A DNA stretch of 64,000 nt from Micromonosporaceae bacterium (lineage in GTDB: Bacteria; Actinomycetota; Actinomycetes; Mycobacteriales; Micromonosporaceae), in assembly GCA_020027875.1 (NCBI GenBank), contig JAHRHA010000023.1, forward strand, positions 1 to 64,000, in the 5' to 3' direction. Both the position numbers and the translations under genes were made by a program. Within the stretch, counting starts at the first letter, position 1. Each line of letters starts with the position of its first letter. The notes below the pieces were generated by a model. That model saw nothing but the letters and a program-made list of their open reading frames with translations. It ran no database searches and was not told the origin of the DNA. Of this stretch, positions 9,347 through 18,039 are shown piece by piece.

Positions 9347-10147
9347 GTGAGCGGGCGCTGGCGCGCCGTACACATGGAGTGGACGAAGCTTCGTACGGTG
9401 CGCAGCACCGCCTGGTTGGTCCTCGCCACCGTCGGCTTCACGTTGGGGATCGGCGGCCTGGCGGCGTGGGCGGTCGGCGCGACTCTCTGCCCGACGCCGA
9501 CAGGTTGCGCAAGTGAGGACACACCGAGACTCGCCCTCTCCGGCGTCTACCTTGGACAGATCGCGGTCGTAGTGCTCGCGTCGCTCGCGATCACGACGGA
9601 GTACGGTACGGACACCATGCGGGTGACATTGGCGGCGTACCCTCGCCGTGGCATCGTCTTCGCCGCCAAGGGGATCGCCGTCATGGCACTCGTGCTCGGT
9701 GCCGGGGCGCTGGGCGTGCTCGGCTCGTTGGCCGCGGGTCGGATCGCCCTGCCGGGACGGCGCTTCGTCGGGGGCAACACCGTGCCGCCGCTGTCGCTGG
9801 CCGACGAGCCGACCCTTCGGGCGGCGATCGGGACGGTGCTCTACCTGGGGCTCATTGCCATGCTCAGCCTCGGTATCGGGATGGCGGTACGGCACACGGC
9901 GGCCGCGCTGTCGACCGTACTGGCCATGCTCTTCCTACCTCAGATGGTCGCGCCGCTGCTGACCAACGAGCACTGGCGGGAGTGGGTCCTGAAGCTCTCC
10001 CCGATGACGGCCGGGCTCGCGATACAGGCCACGAAGGGGCTCGGCAGCCTGCCGATCGGGCCGTGGCCGGGTCTCGGTGTGCTCGCAGCCTATGCGGGCG
10101 TCGCCTGGTTGCTGGGCGCCGCGTCCTTCACGATCCGCGACGCGTGA
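9347..10147 (+). CDS. ABC-2-type permease, second subunit
   Basis: 266 residues with about six membrane helices. It shares the EWTKLRTVRSTAWL opening and the TTEYGTDTMRVTLAAYPRRG segment with its upstream neighbour but lacks that protein's large extracytoplasmic insert, so the two are paralogues. The GTG at 9347 is chosen because GAGGAG (9333-9338) sits 8 bases before it; a GTG at 9326 that overlaps the previous stop is the alternative. It is the last gene of the ATPase-permease-permease operon and ends convergently with the CBS gene. Confidence 0.87.
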   Translation: MSGRWRAVHMEWTKLRTVRSTAWLVLATVGFTLGIGGLAAWAVGATLCPTPTGCASEDTPRLALSGVYLGQIAVVVLASLAITTEYGTDTMRVTLAAYPRRGIVFAAKGIAVMALVLGAGALGVLGSLAAGRIALPGRRFVGGNTVPPLSLADEPTLRAAIGTVLYLGLIAMLSLGIGMAVRHTAAALSTVLAMLFLPQMVAPLLTNEHWREWVLKLSPMTAGLAIQATKGLGSLPIGPWPGLGVLAAYAGVAWLLGAASFTIRDA

Positions 10148-10177
10148 CCGGCGAGCCGCGCCGAACCGCCGATCTGC

Positions 10178-10606
10178 TCAGTTGTTTGGCGGCGCGGAAT
10201 AGACCGACGAGGCGAACTCGCTGACCTGTCGAGCACCAAGATGCGTCGCCAAGTCGGCCTCGCTGATGACTCCAACGACCTGCTGATTCTCGATCACCGG
10301 CAAGCGGCGGACCTGGTTCTGCTCCATCGCCTGCAGGACATCGTTGATATCGGCGCTGGCGTCCACCCAGATCGGCGTCCGTTGGGACAGCTTATCCACG
10401 GTCGTCTCTTGTGGATCGAGTCCCTTGGCCACGGCGCGAACCACAATATCGCGGTCAGTGATGATTCCTTGTAGCCGATCGTCGGCGCCCAGAATTGGCA
10501 GGGCCCCAACATGCAGGTCACCCATCTTGGCGGCGGCGGCGGTGAGCGTCTCGTCCTGCCGCACGCACTCCGCCCCCACGTGCATGATCTCCCGAGCGGT
10601 GGCCAT
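10178..10606 (-). CDS. Tandem CBS-domain protein (Hrp1-like)
   Basis: 142 residues made almost entirely of two CBS motifs: residues about 8-62 (AREIMHVGAECVRQDETL..., GIITDRDIVVRAV) and 73-130 (PIWVDASADINDVLQAM, GVISEADLATHL). Stand-alone CBS pairs such as mycobacterial Hrp1 bind adenosyl compounds and act in the cytosol as energy or stress sensors; the partner here is unknown. The ATG at 10606 has a GGGGGA ribosome site 6 bases upstream; in-frame starts further upstream add only a low-complexity Cys/His stretch and are rejected. Confidence 0.87.
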   Translation of the reverse strand: MATAREIMHVGAECVRQDETLTAAAAKMGDLHVGALPILGADDRLQGIITDRDIVVRAVAKGLDPQETTVDKLSQRTPIWVDASADINDVLQAMEQNQVRRLPVIENQQVVGVISEADLATHLGARQVSEFASSVYSAPPNN

Positions 10607-10857
10607 TTTGTCCCCCGTACTCTGTCTGGCGATAGCTGTACACGTGCACGCGTGCTCGGAGGTGGTCCGGTGCGCGGTTAGCACAGTGTCGGTCCAGCCC
10701 ATAGCCTAGCGAGCCCGACCTCGCGGCGATGGCGAATCGAGCAGGCCACCACAGGGCCTCAAAGACCGAAAGCAGCCCGCCTGACGCGCCGGATCACGTT
10801 AGGCTTTGGCCGAGCCAGACACTCGAACAGCACCCGCAGGGCGCCAGGCAGGGCAGC

Positions 10858-13446
10858 ATGACCCCGATCCGCACGCCAGATCAACGGCTCCGGGTCTTCG
10901 TCAGCTCCACGATGAGGGAGCTGGCAGACGCGCGGGCAGCGGCCAGGCGAGCCATCGAGGGCCTTCACCTGACGCCAGTTCTGTTCGAGCTGGGTGCTCG
11001 CCCGTATCCCCCCCGAGACCTCTATCTTGCCTATCTTCGACAGAGCGATGTCTTCGTCGGTATCTACGGTGAACAGTACGGGTGGATCGCGCCAGGCAGT
11101 GACCTGTCTGGACTCGAGGATGAGTACCTTGCCGCGTCTGACAAGCCCAAGCTGGTGTACGTCCAATCGCCCGCACCCAGACGAGACCCTCGACTGACAG
11201 AGATGCTCGAGCGGGTCGAACAGAGCGGACTCTCGTATCGAACCTTTAACCAGGCCAAAGAACTCGTCGGGCTCATCGCCGACGACCTCGCCGTGCTTCT
11301 GAGCGAGCGTTTCGGTGGCGCAACCGAGCCTCAAGGCACCGCCGCCACACCCGACACGACAGCGTTGCCCGACATCGAGGCTCCCTCTGGGATCGGTCGT
11401 GGCGAGCCAGGCACGGCGAGCCAGTTCATCGGCCGTCGGCACGAACTGGCCTCCCTGAGAAGGTTGTTGGTCAAACCGCGGACTCGGCTCGTAACGCTCA
11501 TCGGCCCGGGCGGGGTGGGGAAGACACGGCTTGCCATGGAGACGGCGGCCACGGTCGCGCCGGACTTCGAAACGGTCGCAACAGCCGAGCTCGACCAGGT
11601 CCCGCCACCAACGCCAGAGTTTATGTCGGCCATCGCCTCGGCGCTCGGCGTTCCCGAGACGACAGGCTCATCCCTCCTGGATTCGGTCGTGGGTCACGTC
11701 GGTACCCGCCGGATCCTGCTCGTACTCGACGGTTTCGAACACGTCATCGACGCGGCGCCGCTGGTCGCGCAGCTTGTGGCGCGGACGACTCACCTGACGG
11801 TGCTCGTCACGAGCCGTGAACGATTGCGCCTGACGGGGGAGCGCGTCGTCGACGTGCCACCGCTTGCGGTACCGACATGGTCCGACTCCGCCGACTCCGC
11901 CCGTCGCTCCGATTCGGTACAGCTCTTCGTCGATCGGGCCATCGCCGCGGGAGCTGTCCTCCGGCTCGACGCCGCTGAGGTTCGCGCGATCGGTGAGATC
12001 TGTGTCCGCCTTGATGGTCTTCCCCTTGCGATTGAGTTGGCCGCCTCCAGGGCGAGGATGCTCGACGTCGATGAACTCGCGCGGCGGCTCGACCGGAGCC
12101 TCACCACACTGACCGAGGGCGCGCGCGATCTACCTCCGCGCCAGCGGGCGATGCGCTCGACGATCGGGTGGAGCTACGACTTGTTAGACGAGCCAGACCA
12201 GCGGTTGTTCGAGCGTCTGGGTGTGTTTGCCGGGAGTTTCGCACTCGACGCAGCGGAGGCCGTCTGTGCCGATGCGGAAGTCCCTTCGGTATTCGATGGG
12301 CTCTCGTCCCTTGTGGACAAGGCGCTGGTGCGCCCAGACCACTCAGTGCATGGGCAGCCCCGCTTCACCATGCTGCAGGTCATCCGGGAATTCGCGACCG
12401 AGCGCCTTGCCGCGCTCGGCGAGGCGGACCGGCTGCGTCGCCTACACGCCGGCCTCTATCGCCGCCTGGTGTTAGACGCCGCGCTGAGGCTTCGGAGTGG
12501 CGACATGCGGTCGGTCGTCGAGCTGCACGTCGCTGACCAGGCCAACATCCGCGAGGCCATGCAATGGTTCCTCGACACACGCGATGGCGACTCGGCGGCA
12601 GCGATGGGGTTCGCGACGTGGCCGCTCTGGTTCACCCAAGGGAGTTACACCGAGGGAGTCGAGACGATGGAACGCGTTCTCGGAGCGAAGTCCCTGCTGA
12701 CCGACGACGTTCGGGCCAACGCCATGCTCGCGCTGGGCATGATGGTGTTCGAACTCGGCGACTACGATCGTGCGGCGACCGTCCTTCGGCCCCCCTACGA
12801 CCGATACGTTGAGCGTGGCGACGAGCGTGGCGTGGCTTATGCGTCCGTGCCGCTGGGTGTCATCGCCGCGATACAGCAACCCGGCGCGGGCGAAGACATG
12901 CTGCGCCAAGCCGTTGATGCGTTTCGCCGACTGAACGACCGGTGGGGTCTCGCATTCGCCCTGCTCGCCTTAGGCTCGGTACTCCTGCACCGTCATCGTG
13001 AGGTCGACGCAATCGCACCACTCGAAGAGGGCGAGCACATTGTCCGTGAAGGGGAGGAGGAGATTCTCCTGAGCAACGCGCTCATCGCACTTGCGTGGGC
13101 GCACCTGGGGCAAGGAGACATCGAGGCTGCAGGCGAGCCCCTTGATGAGTCACTCAGGCGCGCCGCAGCGTTGCACAATCGGGAGACCTTCGCCCGCGCG
13201 CTAGACGCGAACGCCGCGATGGCCGAGCAGGCCGGCGATGCTAGCCGCGGTGCGACACTGTTCGGCGCGGCCGACGGCATGCGTCGCTCGATCGGGGCAG
13301 AGGTGTGGGTTATCGACCGCGATAACCATGACGAGACCTCAAAGCGCCTACGTGCGCGACTCGGAGAGAGCGCGTACCAGCGATTGGCCGATCGCGGCGC
13401 CACTCTCGCTCTCGATGAGATTCTCGAGCTAGCTTCTGGCCGCTGA
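10858..13446 (+). CDS. DUF4062 - STAND (NB-ARC-like) ATPase with TPR-like C-terminus
   Basis: 862 residues. Residues 10-100 match DUF4062: LRVFVSSTMRELADAR, then PRDLYLAYLRQSDVFVGIYGEQYGW and the LEDEYLAA segment. A linker leads to an NTPase with P-loop GPGGVGKTR (216-224), Walker B ILLVLDG (286-292), sensor VTSRERL (317-323) and the GLPLAIELA motif (387-395), followed by a winged-helix/ARC2-like region. The last 350 residues are Ala/Leu helical repeats of TPR type. This is the AfsR/LuxR-like ATPase body, but with DUF4062 where SARPs carry a DNA-binding domain and with no C-terminal HTH. It could be a signalling or defence switch triggered by a ligand bound to the repeats. The ATG at 10858 is favoured because the DUF4062 fold starts there. 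It stands alone, ending tail to tail with a broken response regulator. Confidence 0.8.
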   Translation: MTPIRTPDQRLRVFVSSTMRELADARAAARRAIEGLHLTPVLFELGARPYPPRDLYLAYLRQSDVFVGIYGEQYGWIAPGSDLSGLEDEYLAASDKPKLVYVQSPAPRRDPRLTEMLERVEQSGLSYRTFNQAKELVGLIADDLAVLLSERFGGATEPQGTAATPDTTALPDIEAPSGIGRGEPGTASQFIGRRHELASLRRLLVKPRTRLVTLIGPGGVGKTRLAMETAATVAPDFETVATAELDQVPPPTPEFMSAIASALGVPETTGSSLLDSVVGHVGTRRILLVLDGFEHVIDAAPLVAQLVARTTHLTVLVTSRERLRLTGERVVDVPPLAVPTWSDSADSARRSDSVQLFVDRAIAAGAVLRLDAAEVRAIGEICVRLDGLPLAIELAASRARMLDVDELARRLDRSLTTLTEGARDLPPRQRAMRSTIGWSYDLLDEPDQRLFERLGVFAGSFALDAAEAVCADAEVPSVFDGLSSLVDKALVRPDHSVHGQPRFTMLQVIREFATERLAALGEADRLRRLHAGLYRRLVLDAALRLRSGDMRSVVELHVADQANIREAMQWFLDTRDGDSAAAMGFATWPLWFTQGSYTEGVETMERVLGAKSLLTDDVRANAMLALGMMVFELGDYDRAATVLRPPYDRYVERGDERGVAYASVPLGVIAAIQQPGAGEDMLRQAVDAFRRLNDRWGLAFALLALGSVLLHRHREVDAIAPLEEGEHIVREGEEEILLSNALIALAWAHLGQGDIEAAGEPLDESLRRAAALHNRETFARALDANAAMAEQAGDASRGATLFGAADGMRRSIGAEVWVIDRDNHDETSKRLRARLGESAYQRLADRGATLALDEILELASGR

Positions 13447-13607
13447 CTGTCACCGTCGGTCCAGGTCGACCCGTATACCTGAGCATGCGTTCAGTCGAGC
13501 AGTCATACGCAGCCGTAACACAACCGAGGATAGGGTGTCGCGGCGGTGGCTCCCGGCAATCATGTCCGCGCATGGGCTGATGAGACGGGCACCGCGTGGA
13601 TCGTGCT

Positions 13608-14111
13608 TCAGGACCGAAGGAACGTGAGCACCGCGAGGACTCGCCGATGTTGGTCAGGTGAGTCGTGCAATCCGAGCTTCTGGAAGATCTGCGTGACGTG
13701 CGCCTCGACAGTCCGCTCGGTGATTGAGACGCGCTCGGCGATCGCGCGGTTCGACAGACCTTCGGCAATGAGCTCGAGCACCTGATGTTCGCGGTGGCTC
13801 AGCGTCGCGATCGGGTCAGACCGTCGCTGGCGGCGCAGCAATCGCGCGACGAGCGTCGGATCGATGACCGTCTCCCCGTCGACCAACCGGCGCAAAGCGT
13901 CCACCACGGTCGCGATATCGACGACGCGTTCCTTGAGGAGGTAGCCGACCCGTTCGGGATGGTCGCGGATCAGGTCCATGGCATAGGTCGGTTCGACGTA
14001 CTGCGACAGGACCAGGACGGCGACTGACGGATGTTCCGAGCGGATCCGTTTGGCGACGACGAGGCCCTCGTCGGTGTGTGTCGGTGGCATTCGGATGTCG
14101 ACGAGGGCCAC
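13608..14111 (-). pseudogene. LuxR-type response regulator lacking the first half of its receiver
   Basis: The readable frame begins at the phospho-acceptor strand (ALVDIRMPPTHTDEG), continues through VLVLSQYVE, YLLKERVVDI and a complete LuxR HTH ([22 protein letters not shown]), and ends normally. The family has about 50 further residues, including the acidic pair that binds Mg2+. Upstream in frame there are only about 20 more codons before a TGA, with no receiver-like sequence, and neither other frame supplies it. The gene has therefore lost its 5' end. A shortened protein from the GTG at 14111 could still bind DNA but could not be phosphorylated normally. No kinase is adjacent. Confidence 0.7.
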
Positions 14112-14171
14112 GGCAGCGACGAAGACCCGATCTGCTGAATCGGCGACGGAACCGCAACATGGATCGGTTGT

Positions 14172-14567
14172 TCAAGAGGCGGCCAGTCGTGTGGTGCGAT
14201 TTGCGGCCTCATGGTCGTCGCGGGATGGCGGGGGTGGGGAGGCGAACGGGACGGGCGGCATGGCGAGTGGCAACGCCGCCAACTGCATCAACAGCAGCAC
14301 GTTGTCGTCGGCAGCCGTGCGGTTCAGCCGCAACCGGCCGCAGCGGGTGCAGCGATGTACCAACACCCAGCGACGTTCGCCGCGTACCGTGACCGCGATC
14401 GGCTCCATGCCGCCCGGGCAATCGGCCTTTCGGTCGCCAGGAACATTGCGATCAAGGTGCTTGGACCACAGGCAACTGGGACAATGATTGCGATGTGAAG
14501 TGCCCGGTGCGTCGAGCGAGACCTCTACGCCGCAATGCCCACACTGGAACGAGCGAGGAAACGACAA
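14172..14567 (-). CDS. RNHCP-domain zinc-ribbon protein
   Basis: About 131 residues. It contains FQCGHCG, then the diagnostic RNHCPSCLWSKHLD and GDRKADCPGGMEPI, then HRCTRCGRLRLNRTAADDN. These are the hallmarks of the RNHCP family, with four CxxC-type knuckles that should bind two zinc ions. Function in the family is unknown; nucleic-acid binding is a guess. The start is uncertain: I chose the TTG at 14567 because GAAAGG precedes it at a fitting distance. A stronger GAGGAGG site upstream serves an ATG in another frame (see 14525-14611). A Pro/Arg-rich tail follows the domain. Confidence 0.75.
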   Translation of the reverse strand: MSFPRSFQCGHCGVEVSLDAPGTSHRNHCPSCLWSKHLDRNVPGDRKADCPGGMEPIAVTVRGERRWVLVHRCTRCGRLRLNRTAADDNVLLLMQLAALPLAMPPVPFASPPPPSRDDHEAANRTTRLAAS

Positions 14568-14611
14568 GTCTGGTGACCTTTCAGAGCAGGACTTCGAAGC
14601 TGGACAGACAT
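14525..14611 (-). other. Possible 28-codon leader ORF overlapping the RNHCP gene
   Basis: An ATG at 14611 has a near-ideal GAGGAGG site 5 bases upstream. It opens 28 codons that stop at a TAG (14525-14527) inside the RNHCP coding sequence, in a different frame. It could be a leader peptide coupling translation, or the true start of the RNHCP gene before a one-base indel. The peptide resembles nothing I know. Confidence 0.25.
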
Positions 14612-14940
14612 CTTCGCCTCCTCTCGTGCTCAACTCGTTTTGCTGGTCATGCAGACCGGCGAATACCGCCACCAGACCAGCGACGACCGCCATCCGTCAA
14701 GCGAATATCGTCGCGCGTACGCACGACGCCATGTTTAGCCAGCGTGTCGGGATTCTGACCCACCCTCTGGCGCAACCGAGACACCGCTCTCGCGCGTCAT
14801 ACTATGGAGCGGGGGGTGCTCGATGCAGTTACATCCCTCGAGCCGATCCCGCAGCGTAGCGGACCCGGAACCCGCGCCCGGAACCCGCGCCATGGCCTGA
14901 ACACTCGGGCCCGATGCTCATCGTGCAAAGGGGAAGCACA

Positions 14941-15759
14941 TTGCGACTCACATCTCGCCTGGTAGGCACATTGTGCGCTGCCGGAAGCCTGCTCGTACTG
15001 GCCGCGTCTCCGGCGTTGGCCGCGGCTCCGTCGAACGACACGTTCGCCGGAGCGGCCGCGATCGGGGCCACACCCTTTAACACCAGCCTTGACACCACAG
15101 AGGCCACCACCGATGCCGACGACGTGTCGGCGAACACGAACTGCGGCGCACCGGCGACGGACGCCAGCGTGTGGTACTCATTCACTCCCTCCGTCGACAT
15201 CGGGATCGTCGCCGATGTCTCCTCCTCCACCTACAGCGCCGGCGCGATCGTCGTAACCGGCACCCCGGGAAGCTTCGAGCTCCAGACCTGCGGCCCGGGC
15301 GCGGTCGCCTTCTTCGCGACCGCAGGCACGACCTACTACCTGTTGTTATTCGATGACCAACTCGACGGCTCTGGCAACGGCGGCGTGCTCAACCTCACGG
15401 TGGCCGAGATTCCGCCACCGCCGAGCATCGACGTCACCGTGAATCCACGAGCCTCGTTCAATCCGCACACGGGTGAGGCGACTCTCTCCGGCACCGTACT
15501 GTGCACCGGCGAGGCCCTGTTCAGCTTCCTCGACATCGAGCTGAGCCAGAAGGTCGGCCGGGTCGCGACGATCCGGGGTTTCACGAGCGTCGATGTGGCG
15601 TGTGACGGCGTGGTCCACCCGTGGTCGGCCATCATTACACCCGAAAGCGGCGAGTTCCGTGGGGGCAAGGGCGCCTCGGTGACCTTCGCCGTGGCCTGCG
15701 GCGCCTTCGAGTGCGGCCTCGACTTCGAGGAGCGCAAGGTCCAGCTGTCACGCCGCTGA
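14941..15759 (+). CDS. Secreted protein, pre-peptidase/adhesin-like beta domain
   Basis: 272 residues. A signal peptide ends near ALA-AAPSNDTF. The N-terminal half is a beta domain of the kind that opens with PSNDTFAGAAAIGA and contains SVWYSFTPS and TYYLLLFD, as seen in bacterial pre-peptidase-like and surface proteins. The C-terminal half (about 165-272) has a PPPPSIDVTVNP linker and a second Ig-like sandwich with four Cys that could form disulfides. No catalytic motif is seen. TTG at 14941 is chosen because AAAGGGGAA lies 5 bases before it; the ATG at 14914 would add nine residues and has no such site. Exported to the cell surface or medium. Confidence 0.72.
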   Translation: MRLTSRLVGTLCAAGSLLVLAASPALAAAPSNDTFAGAAAIGATPFNTSLDTTEATTDADDVSANTNCGAPATDASVWYSFTPSVDIGIVADVSSSTYSAGAIVVTGTPGSFELQTCGPGAVAFFATAGTTYYLLLFDDQLDGSGNGGVLNLTVAEIPPPPSIDVTVNPRASFNPHTGEATLSGTVLCTGEALFSFLDIELSQKVGRVATIRGFTSVDVACDGVVHPWSAIITPESGEFRGGKGASVTFAVACGAFECGLDFEERKVQLSRR

Positions 15760-15781
15760 CAACAACATTCGCGCGGGGAGA

Positions 15782-15816
15782 ACGCCGGGGTGTGCAGCAC
15801 AGGCCCACCCCGGCGT
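15782..15816. terminator. Hairpin between convergent genes
   Basis: A perfect 11-bp stem (ACGCCGGGGTG at 15782-15792 with its complement at 15806-15816) with a 13-base loop lies 22 bases after the secreted-protein stop and before the convergent phosphoribosyltransferase. It is a likely bidirectional terminator. Confidence 0.65.
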
Positions 15817-15880
15817 CGGCGCCGGTTGCGATAGAACGATCGTGGTCTTTGGAGGTAGTCATAGCCCCCCACTACCAAGA

Positions 15881-16510
15881 TCAAGACGGTTTGCTCAGCA
15901 GGGTGATCACCTCGTCGTCGCTCGTCTGGGGAAACGAGCGGTAGAACCGACTTACCGCGCCGAAGTGGTCCGGTATGAGCGGGCAGATCACCTCGTCTGC
16001 CTCGGCCTGGAGCAGCTGGACCGAATCCGCGGCACCGACCGGCACCGCCACAACGACGGACGCAGCGCCCAGGCCTCGCGCCACCGCCACGGCCGCCCGT
16101 GCTGTCGCCCCCGTGGCAAGCCCGTCATCGACGATGATCGCTACTCGGCCCGCCAAATCCAGCGGCGGCCGCCCGGCCCGGTACGCGGCCTCCCGTCGTA
16201 CCAGCTCGTCGCCCTCCGCGTCGACGACGTCGGCCACGTCGGCCGGCGAGAGTCGGGACTCCACCTCCGGGTTGTGCACCGCCACGCCGCCCGGTCCAAG
16301 CGCGCCGAACGCGACCTCGGGCGCCCACGGCACGCCCAGTTTGCGCACAACGAGCACATCGAGAGGGGCCCGCAACGCGGATGCCACCCGGGCGGCGACG
16401 GGTACACCGCCCCGAACCAGCCCGAGCACAATGACATCGGCGCGGCCGGCGTACGCATCCAGGTACGTCGCGAGCGCGTCGCCAGCCTCGCGGCGGTTGG
16501 CGTACGTCAC
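15881..16510 (-). CDS. Phosphoribosyltransferase-fold protein
   Basis: 209 residues of type I PRTase fold. Early VIVLGLVRGGVPVAARVA, then the hood region, then the PRPP-binding loop VAIIVDDGLATGATA (about residues 127-141) with both acidic residues and the following Gly-rich turn. Family members of this length are often annotated only as phosphoribosyltransferase and sit near stress or hydrolase genes; the base substrate is not deducible here. The GTG at 16510 begins the frame and no better internal start is seen. It is convergent with the secreted-protein gene and about 90 bases from the divergent MFS gene. Confidence 0.85.
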   Translation of the reverse strand: MTYANRREAGDALATYLDAYAGRADVIVLGLVRGGVPVAARVASALRAPLDVLVVRKLGVPWAPEVAFGALGPGGVAVHNPEVESRLSPADVADVVDAEGDELVRREAAYRAGRPPLDLAGRVAIIVDDGLATGATARAAVAVARGLGAASVVVAVPVGAADSVQLLQAEADEVICPLIPDHFGAVSRFYRSFPQTSDDEVITLLSKPS

Positions 16511-16602
16511 ACCTGTCTGTCTACGCGAATGCGGGCGTATCCGTCACGGGGGCGTAGAAACTCGGGGGCGAAAGGTCATACGCAACAGATAACGTCGTAT
16601 GC

Positions 16603-17991
16603 ATGCGCAAGGACCTCACTATTCTTCGTGACCGCCGCTTCGGACTGTTGCTCGGCGCCCGTACCGCATCGGTGCTCGGCAGCGCGTTCGGGCCGGTGGC
16701 GCTGACGTTTGGTGTCCTGGCGCTTCCCGGAGCGACCGCGACGAAGCTGTCCATCGTCCTCGCCGCGGAGTCGCTGAGCATGGTCGCGTTCATGCTGCTC
16801 GGCGGCGTCATCGCTGACCGTCTCCCCCGGTTCAGGGTCATGGTCGCCGCCGATCTGGTCGCCGCGGGCGCCTGGGGCGGCCTGTCCGTCATGCTCATCA
16901 CAGGTTGGGCGCCGATGTGGCTGCTCGTCGTGCTCGCGGCGGTGGCCGGCATGGCGACGGCCCTGTTCTGGCCGGCCTTCACCGGCGTCGTGCCGGAAGT
17001 TGTGCCCGCGCCCAAGCTGCAGGCCGCCAACGGGATCCTTCGTCTCGGCATGAACGTTGCCCGGTTCGGTGGCTTCGCTGTCGCGGGCGGCGCAGTCGCG
17101 ATCTTCGGCGCCGGTTGGGCCATGGTGCTCAACGCCGTTCTGCTCGTGGCGTCCGCGGCGTTCGTCGCCGGGCTGCGCCTGCCCATGGCTGACCGCGCGG
17201 AGAGGGACACATCCGGCGCGGGCAACATGCTCCGCGACCTGCACGACGGTTGGAAGGAGTTCCGCTCCCGTCAGTGGCTGTGGGTTGTAGTCGCGCAGTA
17301 CTCGTTTGTGGTCATGGTGCTGCAGGCCGTGTTTGGCGTGCTCGGCCCAGTCATCGCGAACGAGCGGCTAGGCGGGCCGAAGGGATGGTCGTGGATTCTC
17401 GCGGCCGAGGCAATCGGCATGCTCGTCGGCGTGATCTTCGCGATCCGGGCGAAGCCGAAGCGGCCGATCCGACTGGTCGTGTTGCTGACGTTCCCGCTGG
17501 CGAGTCTGCCGCTCGCGCTCGGCCTCGGCGCGCCGCTGTACGTTGCCGCAGCGGCGGCGTTGATCGGCGGCATCGCGGTCGACATCCTCAGCGTGCTCTG
17601 GGACACCACGATGCAGCGTGAGATCCCGGAGGAGTCGTTGTCGCGCGTGAGCTCGTACGACGCACTGGGCTCGCTGATGTTCGGCCCGATCGGTCTCCTG
17701 TTGGCCGGGCCTGCCGTCGACGTGGTCGGAGCGAAGAACGCGCTGCTGATCAGCGCCGCGGTCACCGCCATCGCATCCGTGGCGGCGCTCTGCTCGCCGG
17801 GCGTGCGCAACCTGGAGTGGAGCACCCCGACGGCTGTCCCGGTGCAAGCTGTCCCGGTGCAAGCTGTGCCGGAAGCCCCGGTGGAGGTCGAGCCCGCCGC
17901 GCGGTCAATGGCTGAGCTGGACAGGAATCAGCCGAACGAGCATGCTGCGAGCCCGCCCACCACCACACCGACCGCGTTGATCGACGTGTAA
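16603..17991 (+). CDS. MFS transporter (EntS/MFS_3-like exporter)
   Basis: 462 residues with 11-12 hydrophobic segments up to about residue 410, opening with the TILRDRRFGLLLGARTASVLG segment and followed by the A-motif-like region GGVIADRLPRFRVMVAADL. The pattern fits the MFS_3 group, which includes the enterobactin exporter EntS and macrolide exporters. The last 50 residues are a hydrophilic tail with a short VPVQA duplication. The substrate is unknown. Just upstream, CATACG (16577-16582) and CGTATG (16596-16601) form a small inverted repeat next to the start, a possible regulatory site. Confidence 0.87.
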   Translation: MRKDLTILRDRRFGLLLGARTASVLGSAFGPVALTFGVLALPGATATKLSIVLAAESLSMVAFMLLGGVIADRLPRFRVMVAADLVAAGAWGGLSVMLITGWAPMWLLVVLAAVAGMATALFWPAFTGVVPEVVPAPKLQAANGILRLGMNVARFGGFAVAGGAVAIFGAGWAMVLNAVLLVASAAFVAGLRLPMADRAERDTSGAGNMLRDLHDGWKEFRSRQWLWVVVAQYSFVVMVLQAVFGVLGPVIANERLGGPKGWSWILAAEAIGMLVGVIFAIRAKPKRPIRLVVLLTFPLASLPLALGLGAPLYVAAAAALIGGIAVDILSVLWDTTMQREIPEESLSRVSSYDALGSLMFGPIGLLLAGPAVDVVGAKNALLISAAVTAIASVAALCSPGVRNLEWSTPTAVPVQAVPVQAVPEAPVEVEPAARSMAELDRNQPNEHAASPPTTTPTALIDV

Positions 17992-17993
17992 CG

Positions 17994-18026
17994 GGTGCCC
18001 CGGCCCGCGCCTGCGACCGGGGCACC
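17994..18026. terminator. Hairpin after the MFS gene
   Basis: The 10-bp arms GGTGCCCCGG (17994-18003) and CCGGGGCACC (18017-18026) are separated by 13 bases. They sit right after the MFS stop codon and before the end of the convergent glycosyltransferase gene, a likely bidirectional terminator. Confidence 0.65.
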
Positions 18027-18039
18027 GACCCCCCGCTGG

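Noticed and set aside
10156-10197. Possible hairpin between permease and CBS genes
   Set aside because: Only 8-bp arms with a 26-base loop that contains the CBS stop codon; weak.
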